Assembly (NCBI GenBank): GCA_002179805.1
Contig: NAVB01000077.1
Coordinates: 62,001 to 126,000, forward strand
Direction of reading: 5' to 3'
Source: Acanthamoeba lenticulata
Taxonomy: Eukaryota > Discosea > Longamoebia > Acanthamoebidae
DNA length: 64,000 bases
Shown here: positions 23,201 to 33,622 of the stretch, in pieces
Layout: each line of letters starts with the position of its first letter
Position numbering within the stretch: position 1 is the stretch's first letter
Notes under the pieces: generated by a model
What the model was told of the DNA's origin: nothing
The model's database searches: none
The model's input: only the letters and a program-made list of their open reading frames with translations
Translations under genes and position numbers: made by a program

Positions 23201-26200
23201 CCCTGCGGCACGCCGGCGAGAAGGCCGTTGCCGGGGCCTGTTCGTGCTTCCTGCAGCTGTGCGGACTGCCGTCTGATGACCTGGTCATCGACGCGCACGC
23301 CGCAACGCGGATCATCCGACACACGCCCGCTGCAGCTACGGGCGCGCCGCCGCCCACGCATGCGAGCCTGGTCGAGATCTTCATGAACCCCACGGTCGGA
23401 GACAACTGCGCTCGTGCCTTGGACCTCCTCGTTGAGGCCAGCAAGCAGGCACGCCGCCTCCTCCCCCCCCCCGCGGTGCAGTTTTCGACGACTAATGCGG
23501 CACTCTTTCGTTCGTTTTGTTCGTTTGTGTTGATATACCAGCTATACCAACGGCGAGTCGAGTCGGAGAAGACAAGGGAGACTCCCGTGCCGCCGGGCGA
23601 GGGCTCAGGCAAGGTGTGGGAGCTCGTCGTCGCCTTCTGCCAGGAGCACGGTCTCGCCATCTCCACTTGGTACGTCGCGCTGAAGTTGATCAACCCCCCT
23701 CCCCTCTTGCTTGAGCGCTGAATCTCTGGCCTTGGACAGGTATTTGGAGCAGCTGGCGCAGGCCGGGGACTGGATCGGATTCCTCTACGAGGCCCAGCGT
23801 GGCGGCTACCCGCCGGACCTCCCGCTCCAGGTGGCCCGTACCCGCTTCGCCGACACCGCCGTGGGCGCCCATCTCGTGCTCGTGCTGGCCCAGCTCGCCA
23901 AGACCAACCCGCGCGGCTCGACCGAGGTAACGTTTCCCCGCTTTTATTTATGAACAAAAAATATCTTATTGTTATTTGCGCAATACGCAGGACGGCTTCT
24001 GGGATCTGGTGTTGCTGGCCCAGAAGGCCGGCGCACGAGCAGCGTCGCGCCTGCTGGCCGGTGCCGTGAGCCACGGCCGCCCGCTGCTGGCGGTGCTGGC
24101 CGCCTGTGACAAGCCCTCTGGCGACGATCTCTACGACGTCCGCTGCCTCGTCGCTTGGTACAACCCTTCGTTTTCGCTTTTCTTTAATTATCAATGTATT
24201 TCTAATTCTTTATTCATTTCAAAGGCTGCTGGCGTCGGCGTCACGGCTGGTGGCGTACCGAACGAAGAAGGAGAACGGCCACACGGGCGACAACGGCAAG
24301 GAGAAGCGGTCGACGTCGCTCGCTGCGACGCCCAAGCAGCTGCCTGCCGTGCGCCAGAATCCGGACGACTGGAACCTGGTCAGCTATGCCTCGCCACCCG
24401 CCTCATCCTGCTCGTGTCCCATTGGACTCACCTCCACTCAATACGCAGGATGACCTCGCGGCCGCGGTCAAGTGGATGGTCGACGAGGGCCGATTCCTCA
24501 TCCTGCAGCGCGGTCTTCTCATCTTTGACCCGCGGGGCGTCTTCCTCGAATACGTTCTCTTCCATCAGGCACGTCCTTTTTCCCTTTCTCTCACTAGCTG
24601 CTCCTTCTGCTCCATCCACCTCCTCTCGCTCTTTGCTGACGTGAGACCGGGCGAGTGGGTGCAGGCCTTTGCCCAGTACCGCTTCACCGACTCGGGGCCC
24701 CACCTGCAACAGTTCGTGGCGCTGCTGCCCTCGTCCAGTTCCATCGCCCCTTCGCGTATGTTCTCTCTCGTGATAAGGCCGTCGTCGTCACGTGTGTTGG
24801 CCAACTGCACTCACACACACACACACACGAAACACTGGCCACAGAGTGGTGGCGCGCCCTGGGGCTGAGCCTGCTGGACGGCTTGTTGGCCCGGGCGCCG
24901 TCGGGCTACGAGCGGTGGCAGCTCCTCTCGCTCGCCGCGCAAGCCAGTACGCCCTTCCCCCGTCCTTCCCTCTCCCTCTGCAAGACCTGCGCGGCAGTGC
25001 AATGTTGAGGCCAACAACATCGGCCGCGCGTGTATTGGCGCAGATGTGTCGGACGAGTACAAGCGGCTGCACAAGCACTTTGGGATCCTGCGGGCGGCGA
25101 GCCTGCCCTTTGGCATGCTCACGGCCAAGCGCGAGGACGTCGTGCAGGCCCTCCTCGCTGGAGGACACTTTGCCCTCGCCCGCGAGTTTGTATCCAACGT
25201 GCGCCTTTCTCGACCTGCTCACATTTTTCATTCTTCTAATTCTGATAATTATTTAAACCATTGTAATTTTAGGGCGAAGAGGGCAAGGAGATGCGGTCAT
25301 GGGTGACCGAGCGTGAGGTGCTGGGCAAGGTCGAGCACTATCGCAAGGCCGGCGTCTGGGACCTCGAGCAGGAGCGCATCAAGTTGTGGAAGGTCCGACC
25401 AGATCCCTTCACTCTCGTCGTTGCCATTGTTGTGGCTCAGACCGCGTGTGGCGCGTTGCAGGAGTGTCACCGAATCGCCGAGCAGACCGACTGGGCGCCG
25501 GCCACGGCCGCCCGCTTCTTCCTGCACCACGCCGACGACACCCGCCGCTTGCGCAAGGTCCTTGATCTTCCTCATTAAGAATCGCTCATCATCGCTCGTC
25601 GTGCGCGAGTCGCGACTGACGGGCAACGATGGTGGTGTGATGATTGTGGCGAACAGAATGCCGGGGAGCAAGCGCTGCTGCTGGGCTTTGCTGTGTCCTT
25701 TCTCCGACGGGTTGTAGGATCCGGGGCTGCCGACGTGCCGCCGCCAGATTGGGCCAGCCAGGGCTGGGCCACGCGGCCTATCACCCCCGAGTTCACGCAG
25801 GAGCTCGAGAACCGCGTCCTCCTGCTCTCCATCACCACCGAGTCCGGGTTCGTTTGCCCGCCAGATGTCTCAGAATGAGGAAGACGAGACAGCTGACTTA
25901 CCGTATGCGCTTGCGCGGGGTGGGGCACAGGCACGGCGGCACGAGCGACGGCTCGAGCAAGACGATCGGGGAGGAGGGTATTGAGGAGAGCCTGCTCGAT
26001 GAGATCGTGGGCAAGCTCATCGACGAGGGCAAGCTCGAGAAGGCCGCCAGCATCTGTACGACATCGCGTTCCTCGCCTTAACTTCATCGCGTCACGCAAC
26101 TAAAATATCAACAAAAAATACAATAATAATAATAGGTAAGCAATTCAACCTGGAGGGTCGCGACTTGATGATCGTCCGCTCCATGAACGCCATCGCCGAC

Positions 26201-28559
26201 GGCTCGGCGCCGGTCGCCTCGCTCCCCGCCAGTACGGCTGCCCTCACTACTTGGCTTGATGACTCTTACCGACGATAACACCACCATTACCACCACGGCC
26301 ATGAAGAAATCGTGGAGCTGCTCAAGATCAAGTTCTACGGGCGGATGGACTTTGCCGAGGCCATGGGCGGCGGGTCGGGTGCCGCCGGCAAGCAGAAGGT
26401 GCTCGAGTGGATGTCCACCCTCGTCAACCACTGCCGGTACGCAAACCTTCTTGTCCTTGTCCTTGGCGTGTAGTGTCTCACTCTGCCGTGCCCTTGCACG
26501 TCGCGTCGCGTCGCGCCGGAACAGGCAGCACGCAGAGAAGATCGTGGTGCAGTACAAGGTGGCAGTGCAGCTATCCTTGCCCTTCGCAGAGATCGACGCC
26601 AAGGACCCCTACAACCTCCTCCTCTTCCTCCTGCTCCACGGCAAGCCCCTCTTCCCGCTCATCGAGTCCTTCATCACCCACTACCACCTCGTCTATGCCA
26701 AGGTTCCCTCCCACTTGATTTATTTCGATTAAAGTACGTACTAAATTGTATTTTGTATTTTGGCTGCAGGTGGCGGTCCACATCGCCGAGTCGTACTTTA
26801 AAGCAGTACAGAGCCAGGCGCGCGGCGGCCGGCGCGGAGGCGGCCTGGCCGCCGTTCCTTCGTCGTCGTCGTCGTTGAGTGCATCATCGTCGTCGTCGGG
26901 GCAGGGAGGTGATGCCGGCAGCGGCGGCGGAGGCGGAGACCGGGCGCAGGGCGGCATCGACCCGGCATGGTCCGACGACGACTTTGGCCAGTTCGTCAAC
27001 CTGTCCAAGGACCCGGGCGAAGTCGGCCACCGCTTGGTCTACCTCATCAACCAGAACAAGGACCAGATCCCCCATGAGTGCGAGGTGCGCCAATTTCATC
27101 ATGATTTTTGTTTTTTTTAAAAAAAAAAGTATATTTATTTACTAGCGGTGTTTATTTATTAATTTATATTCACGAATGCATAAAAAATCAGGTTGAGTTG
27201 CTCGTGCGGGCGCACCACTGCTTCGCGCTGGCGTGTAACCTGCACGGGTCGGAGATGGTGCTGCATCTGGTGCGCGAGCGCGTGATGACCTACGTGGAGG
27301 CGCGCGCCTTCAAGCTGCTCGTGCGGCTCCTGACGGGCATCAAGGCCTACGAACAGCTCCGCTACCTCCTCGACATCCTCATGGAGTACGACCAGTTCGA
27401 GCAGGTACGGTCATCCCTCAATATAAGAAAATAAAAACCAATTAATTGAAATATACATATAACTCAAAATACAATTGTGCTGGACAGCTGCTGATGCGGA
27501 GCGCCTATCGGAGTACACATGTCGACGCGCTCGAGTTCCGGATGGCTGTCAGCAAATACCTGCTGTCGTTCCACTCCAACGACAAGGAGAAGATCATGAT
27601 GATGTTCCTCGCCTTCAACATGCACCACGAGATGGGCGACTTCCTCACCAACCAGGCCTTGGAGGCGACCGAGCGGGCCAAGCTCGTCTGGGGCTCGCCC
27701 GTGTGGCGCGCCGCGCTCAACGAGGCCATGGGCCACCACCTCGACGCCGCCGACAACTACGTCAAGGAGCGCTCCTTCAAGTACCGCATGATCCCATTCC
27801 CTCCCTTCCTTGGATGTCGGCACGCGCAGGCTGAGGAGACTCATCACGCACGCACACGCACGCGCGCAGCACGGCGGCGCAGTGCCTGGCGTGGGCGTCG
27901 CTGGTCGGGCTGCAGCTGCAGCTCGGGCCAGAGGTACGGCTCGTGGGGCTCACGCAGGCCGAGGCGCGCAAGGCCATGGCCGCCCGCCCCTTCCGCGAGG
28001 GCGTCACGCTTGCGCGTGCCTACGACCTCCACCGCATCAAGTGCGCCTCCTTCCTCCTCCTCGTTCACCCGCCCACGACATGACACGAAACGCGCGCACG
28101 CGCTGACAACTGCACGCGCGCGTGTGTCGTGGTCTATCGCACAGCGAGTGGCTGCCCGCCGCGTACCAGCATGTGATGGCGGGCGGGCAGGCGGGCTTCG
28201 TCGAGGAGCTGTGGCAGGAGCTGCCCTACGACTCGACGCTCTACGCCGATGTCGTGCTGCGCTACAAGAACGAGCAGCAGCAGCTGTCGTCGCCAGCGGG
28301 TGGTGGTGGAGGAGGAGGCCAGCAGGCCGCAGGCGCCTCGTCACAGGCCCAGCCGCAGGTGTCGGCGGCCGCCATGACGGCCAACTGCAAGCGGTTCCTG
28401 CTCGCCATCCCCGACAAGTTTGTCGCGTTTGATCTGGCGCGCGACCTGGGCTTCGAGGATGTGATCCACCACTTGACCGCGCAGCACCCTGAGGTCGTCG
28501 AGTGGAAGACGGCCCCGCCCCCAACTTCTTCATCCTCGTCATCTTCTGCCCCAGAATGA
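17299..28559 (+). CDS. SPG11: spatacsin (SPG11) homologue, very large multi-exon gene
   Basis: One gene of about 11.3 kb with more than twenty small introns, probably over 2,300 residues. The ATG at 17299 is the first plausible start (MRRGSSVSEFASLTLP). The N-terminal third has beta-propeller-like segments (GQWIFALKPSGHVDLWDI). The middle matches spatacsin at ERWERMHDAEVVREALLAGA and LLALYTTRRAVRTRLLEALP. The C-terminal block (LLTGIKAYEQLRYLLDILME, LLMRSAYRST, CKRFLLAIPDKFVAFDLARD) matches the Spatacsin_C domain. Spatacsin with spastizin and AP-5 acts at late endosomes and lysosomes in membrane retrieval and lysosome reformation. Low-complexity Ser and Gly runs occur near 20310 and 26850. Family call is firm; exon edges are only partly resolved. 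Confidence 0.88.
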
Positions 28560-28680
28560 CGAAATGGGAAGACAATTTCAAAGCATTTGTGCGGAAAAGT
28601 AAATCAGAAATAGAACAAGAAAAGCAAACAAGAAGAGGCCAGATTGCTTGCTGCTAGCACAAGATAAAGTAAGTGAGAAG

Positions 28681-30265
28681 ATGGAGGCGGCACCGGTGGC
28701 TACACTTGCAGACGAATTTTTGGCCGATTTGGGGGACGATGATGACCTCAATACGAATGAGGACAATGAGGGCGTGGAGGAAGAACAGGAGGACAAGGGA
28801 AAGGACAAAGAGGAAAGCGAGATGGATCTGGTAGACAAAGCGTTGGAGATTGAGGACGTGCACAAGGTGGCCAAGCTGCGCTCGAGTGAACGCCTACGAT
28901 CCATCATCGAGCGAATTCAGAAATTCGAACAAGAGGGCTCCTCGCTCGGCACAGGGGCAAGCCTCGAGGACCACCCCGAGTACGAGCTCATCGTTGAGGT
29001 TCGTCTCCTTCCCTCCAGCCAACGCTCTTCACCTCTCTACTTGCAAACTGATTGGAGTCGCGGGGGGGGGGCTGGTGCACATGAAACAGGCGACCAACGT
29101 GACCCTTGAGCTGGGCGACGAGATGGCAATCGTGCACAAGTTCATCCGCGACCACTACGCCAAGCGGTTCCCCGAGCTCGAGTCCATCGTCACCGCGCCC
29201 GTCGACTACGCCAACGCCGTCAAGCGAATCGCCAACGAGACGGACATCACCACGATCGACCTGACCGACATCCTGCCGGCGGCCATCATCATGATCGTGT
29301 CGGTGACGGCGTCGACCACCGAGGGCACGCCCATCGACGACGACGCCATGCGACGGGTGATCGAGGCCTGCGACGAGATGCTGGCGCTGGAGCAGGACCG
29401 CGTGCGGATCCTGACCTACGTCGAGGGCCGGATGCACATCGTAGCGCCCAACCTATCGGCCATCACGGGCTCGTCTATCGCGGCGCGGCTGATGGGCATC
29501 GCCGGTGGGCTCACGGCCTTGTCCAAGCTGCCGGCCAACGTCGTCCAGCTGCTGGGCAACCGGCGCCGAGTCAGCACGGGCCTGTCGGCTGGCGGCGTGC
29601 ACGCGGGCCTCATCAACGAGTGCGAGCTCGTGCAAAAGGCGCCCTCGGGCCTGCAGATGAAGGTGCGGCGCCTCGTCGCCACCAAGTGCACCCTGTGCGC
29701 CCGGGTCGACGCCTTCCACGAGGCCGCCCAGGGCGAGGTCGGCCGCCGCATGCGCGCCGACATCGAGCGCAAGATCGAGAAGTGGCAGGAGCCCCCGCCG
29801 CCCGTCGCGCCCAAGCCCCTCCCGGCCCCCGACGACCAGCCCCGCAAGAAGCGCGGCGGCAAGCGCGCCCGCAAGCAAAAGGAGAAGTTTGGCGTCACCG
29901 AGCTCCGCAAGCAGGCCAACCGCATGGCCTTTGGCGTCGAGGCCGAGGAGACCCTCGGCAACACCGGCCGCGGCCTCGGCCTCATCGGCCGTTCCACGGG
30001 CAAGGTGCGCCTCTCGGCCGAGCAAAAGGCCCTCCTCCCCAAGCCCAAGCGCGCCCGCATCGGCGGCGGCCTCAGCGGCACGGCCTCGGTCGTGCCCGGC
30101 ACCGCCACGGGCCTGGCCTCGTCGCTCGCCTTCACGCCCGTCCAGGGCCTCGAGCTCCGCGTGGCCCAGGCTCCGACCACCGCGGCCGACAAGTACTTCT
30201 CCGCTTCTTCTGGCTTTGCTCGCGTCAACAACAGGAAGGGAGCTTCGGACGCTCCGCCATCATGA
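28681..30265 (+). CDS. PRPF31: U4/U6 snRNP protein Prp31 (NOP domain)
   Basis: Two exons (28681-28998 and 29090-30265) give 497 residues. The acidic N-terminus and helical part (VHKVAKLRSSERLRSIIERI) precede the Nop domain. That domain spans VHKFIRDHYAKRFPELESIV, RILTYVEGRMHIVAPNLSAI, the GSSIAARLMGIAGGL core, and LINECELVQKAPSGLQMKV. The Prp31 C-terminal domain (RKKRGGKRARKQKEKFGVTE) follows. Prp31 binds the 15.5K-U4 stem-loop and bridges U4/U6 to U5 in the tri-snRNP. Length agrees with the human protein (499). The intron has a run of nine or more G just before its acceptor. An AATAAA lies at 30295, 30 bases after the stop. Very secure. Confidence 0.95.
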
Positions 30266-30294
30266 TCGAGACAAACAAGAGGAAGAAAGGAAGT

Positions 30295-30300
30295 AATAAA
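30295..30300 (+). terminator. AATAAA polyadenylation signal of PRPF31
   Basis: Canonical hexamer 30 bases past the PRPF31 stop in an AT-rich run. Confidence 0.5.
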
Positions 30301-30390
30301 AATAAATAATTAAAGAACAAGGAACGAGCAACATTCTCTTGGTGGTGGACAAGCATCCAACGACAGCACGACCATCCCCCGGCCTCGCAG

Positions 30391-31552
30391 ATCGTGGACA
30401 AGACCGGCAACATCTGGACTCTCACTGGTGGTGTAGTCTATCAGAACGGCAAGGTGGTGGGCAACAACTACAACGTGGTGCTGGTGCTGTGGTATGGCGG
30501 CCTGGTCTACCACCGCAACACCGGCGGAGACTTCTACGTCTGGGCCAAGTCCGCACTGTGGCTCCCCTGCTCCGACCCGCGCAAGCAGGTGTGCGCTAGC
30601 TCGAAAGGATTGTACGGGATCAACGGCCACTACGACTACCCCTACTCTCCCGCCCAGGTGGTCTCCTACCTCAAGGCGCTCGACCTACATAGTCGGCACG
30701 ATCAACACGCCAGAGCAGTTGACCCCGACGGTTAATCTGGCGAAAGCGTTTCAAGCGGCCAACTTGACCCTCTTCGTCCTCGTCAACTACGGCCTTTACA
30801 ACAACGGCGCGTTGTTGCCGAACGAGTCCGCAGCCTACAAATACGTCTACGCTGGAGCAGCTGCCGTTGCCGCGGCACTCAAACCCTAGGGTCACGGTGT
30901 CACCACCTACGAATGCGGCCACGAGCTCACCCGCGACGAGGCCATCATCCTCGACTCGACCAACGCCGGTACCAAGGGCGTCGACTTCAACAACGCGAAC
31001 TGGCCCATCATGCGCGGAGTGATGCGCGGAATGATCAAGTCAGTCCAACCTGCCGCGCAGTGCGGCAGCAATTTCTGCGTCGCTGACACTGGCGCGTCGG
31101 ACCTGCTGCGGGACGGCCTGCAGCCCGACGGCTCCGGCGGCTTCCCCAAGGTGCGCTGGGACATCACTACTTGGCACAACTACCGCATCAACGGCGACCT
31201 CTTCAACATCGGCACCGACGGCGCAGGGCCTGGCTTCAACCTGCCCGATCTACGTGCAGGCCCGCTACGGCAAGCCTTTCATGGTCACCGAGTGGAACGC
31301 CAACGAAGAGGACGCCCAGGACTTCCGCTCGACCTACATAACCCAGCGCCTCGGGGTCTTCTAAGCGACAGCGGCAACTCGAACTCTTGGGGTCTGATCC
31401 TCGACGACGGAACGCCAGTCAATCCGCCCTACAATGCCTTCCGCAACTTTACCACTTCCCACCGCGACACTACCTCATGCGTAGCGCAGTCCTCGTTCGG
31501 GACTTCATCAGCCTCGGCACTTGCCAGCTGGGTGGCGTTTCTGTACTATTGA
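30391..31552 (+). pseudogene. decayed glycoside-hydrolase-like gene with N-terminal repeat domain
   Basis: Coding similarity runs through several frames. The 5' part reads IVDKTGNIWTLTGGVVYQNG ... YNVVLVLWYGGLVYHRNTGG, like the short GNxWT...NG...VY domains of bacterial and amoebal carbohydrate proteins. The frame shifts near 30685. The next stretch (FQAANLTLFVLVNYGLYNNG) runs into a TAG at about 30887 and resumes as YECGHELTRDEAI. Another shift near 31245 leads to RYGKPFMVTEWNANEEDAQD, whose TEWN resembles a clan GH-A catalytic glutamate motif. A TAA then follows at about 31362, with more coding-like sequence to 31552. At least four lesions make an intact enzyme unlikely; no intron scheme was found that removes them. 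Substrate unknown. Confidence 0.7.
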
Positions 31553-31567
31553 GTATGTGGGATTAAG

Positions 31568-31573
31568 AATAAA
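31568..31573 (+). terminator. AATAAA signal just after the pseudogene
   Basis: Plus-strand AATAAA 15 bases past the last stop of the decayed gene, suggesting it once made a normal mRNA. Confidence 0.35.
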
Positions 31574-31594
31574 AGTTGACATTTTTGCGTTTTG

Positions 31595-32514
31595 TCATTT
31601 GGGTCGAGGAGGGGGCTGGTCGTCCTCGTCTGAGTCCCACTCGACGTTAGGGTCCTTTTCCCACCCATCATCGGGGGCCCTGCACTTGAGTGTTAGTTGA
31701 CTTCGGCTGTTGACAACACAAGACTCGGGTGGGGGGAGGTGAAGGCGCGTACCGCCGCCAGCCCTGCTGGAGTAGGCGTGCCTCGTATTCATCGCCCTCC
31801 TTTTGTTGCTCTTGCTTCTTCTGCTTTTCCTTATCTTCCTCCTGTGGTTCGGTCTGCTCGGCTGGGCGCTGCCGCTTGGCGTGCGGGCCGATTGGTGGTG
31901 GCTCGTTGTTGACGACGAAGGGTTGTGGCCCACCGTTGAAGGGCGTGGCAACCATGCAAGGGAGTGAAGGTTGAACGTAGTAGTAGTAGTGGGGTTGATG
32001 AGGCATAGGGTAGGAGACCGGGCCTGGTGGATTGGGAGACCACACCTGAGGACTTCGCTCGTGGTTGGTGGGGGCTGCGACGTCAGGCCGCGAAGCAGGG
32101 GGAGGAGGCGCAGCAGTCGCCTTGGTGAAGGGTGTGGGCGAGGTGGCTAATGGCCTGTGAGGACGATTGGCGGTGTGGGGTCGACGGGGTAGCACCTCGG
32201 CTGGCGAAGTCTTTGCTGCAGCTTCACGTGGGCGCTTACGCGTGGACGATTGGCCATGCCCAAGGGCTTCTCTGCGCGCTGCCAACACAGCCTGCCATGG
32301 CATTATGTCCAGACCTGAACAGGTGAGAGGCTCCACCGGGGCGAGGTACCTGGTGCTTGCGGCCCTGCTGATGCACGGCAAACATGGGCAGGGTGTCGAA
32401 CACCCGCTCGCACACGGTGCACGCATATCGCCCGTTTGAGCATCGTACCACTTCGCCGCTGCTGCCGCTCGTGTCTTCCAGCAGCTCCTCGGCCAGCTTG
32501 CGCGCCAGCTGCAT
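31595..32514 (-). CDS. SCNM1: SCNM1-like zinc-finger splicing factor
   Basis: Exons 32350-32514, 31753-32291 and 31595-31679 join in phase to 262 residues. The first has a single C2H2-type finger (RYACTVCERVFDTLPMFAVHQQGRKH) aligning with that of sodium channel modifier 1. The middle is Pro/Tyr/Gln-rich, with a charged EEDKEKQKKQEQQKEG stretch. The end matches the SCNM1 signature (GWRRAPDDGWEKDPNVEWDSDEDD). SCNM1 is a nuclear factor linked to minor (U12) spliceosome function in animals. The ATG at 32514 directly follows an acceptor-like tract (ttaccacaacag), and the usual N-terminal DDW segment is missing. A small upstream exon may therefore exist. Flanked on both sides by decayed coding DNA. 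Confidence 0.8.
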
Positions 32515-32666
32515 CTGTTGTGGTAAAGAAGAAAAAAAATTTCTTTTGTTAATAAAATCAATTTGAAAATGTTGATTCCCCGACAAGAAACTGGGCCACG
32601 AAGTCAGGCTTTGCAACATACAGAGGTTCCTCCCCAAAGCTGCAGTGGTAAGCTGACGGTAGCGGC

Positions 32667-32684
32667 AACACACACACACACACA
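32667..32684. repeat. (CA)n microsatellite
   Basis: About nine CA units in the 5' flank of the SCNM1 gene. Confidence 0.85.
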
Positions 32685-32729
32685 GATGAGGCAGGTCTTC
32701 TTTGTGCTCTATTCTTCTCTCATTCAAGC

Positions 32730-33243
32730 TGCCAAGCAGCTCCCCGATCCCAAGCCACTCAAGAGCAAGCTCGCCAAACATGTTTTCCCCTTCCTCGACC
32801 TGGTTCTGGAGGACAACAAGACTGGTTTAGACTTACTCAAATGGTTCTATGATCAAGACATCTTGCCTCAAGGCGCTGGGCATGAGGAACCTGGTCTTTG
32901 CCTCAATGTCAAAGAGGCAATTGAGGCGTCCACTGATCCTACTATGACATCATCCCTGATACAGCCTACACGCGTTCAGCTCTCATCCTCCTTGTTGCCT
33001 ACATCCTTGACTATTGGCCCGACAGCGTCACAGTGTTCCCCATGGCTCTAGGCGGCAGCCTCAACTTCAGAGCAGGCACACGCACCCTCATCATCTGTGG
33101 CATTGCCTAGCTCTATATTCTTGACGAAGCGGCACCAGTTAAGTGCCAGGCCATCAAGTTGGAGGATATTGCCACGCCCTTGGCCTCGTTCCTGGCTGCC
33201 GAAGGGCAGCCTTTTCTAGTGTTAATACTTGCTTTTCTCTCTG
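32730..33243 (+). pseudogene. unidentified degraded coding region
   Basis: A plus-strand frame begins near an acceptor-like sequence (ctctcattcaag) and reads AAKQLPDPKPLKSKLAKHVF ... LLKWFYDQDILPQGAGHEEP. At about 32935 the sense moves to another frame (YYDIIPDTAYTRSALILLVA ... MALGGSLNFRAGTRTL). It meets a TAG at about 33108 and continues (ILDEAAPVKCQAIKLEDIAT) to about 33243. The composition is like a globular protein, unlike the random frames around it. I do not recognise the family. One frameshift and one nonsense codon suggest a pseudogene or gene relic. It could instead be exons of an unmodelled gene if an intron spans 32935. Confidence 0.45.
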
Positions 33244-33622
33244 CTATGGCCACCTCTCCACCTTCCCTCCCTTCTGGCGTGTGACTTCGGGCAGTCCCTG
33301 GTTCTCCTCATAACAGTTCAATCACTGTTGCATCATTGGACGCACAGTGGCCGTGAACAAAACACACCAGAAGCTCTCGGCCAGCACGAGCGCCGTTTCG
33401 AAACGGTGTTATAACACCGGCTGAAATTGTTTTAAAAAATGCTATTTCATTGTTGTCGACGAGAAAGGCACAGCGAAGGGTGAGGTGGGCACAGCGTGGT
33501 GCGGCAGAACCAGCAGGCTTGGCAGCAGAACAACAAATTGATCTATCTCGCGCAGAGATCGTTGAAAAGTAGCCACTCAATCAAACACATAGAGGCGAAT
33601 CCGCGTCGAGAAGCTCGCCATC
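33244..33622. other. upstream region of PSMD12
   Basis: About 380 bases between the decayed coding stretch and the PSMD12 start. It should carry the PSMD12 promoter and leader. No repeat, RNA gene or convincing ORF was seen. Confidence 0.4.

Noticed and set aside
23130..24194. 354-codon minus-strand frame inside spatacsin
   Set aside because: Spans plus-strand exons and introns, has no domain and no plausible splice sites of its own.
30391..31552. GH region as an intact multi-exon gene
   Set aside because: No GT...AG pairs were found that remove both stops and both frame changes while keeping the matching segments.
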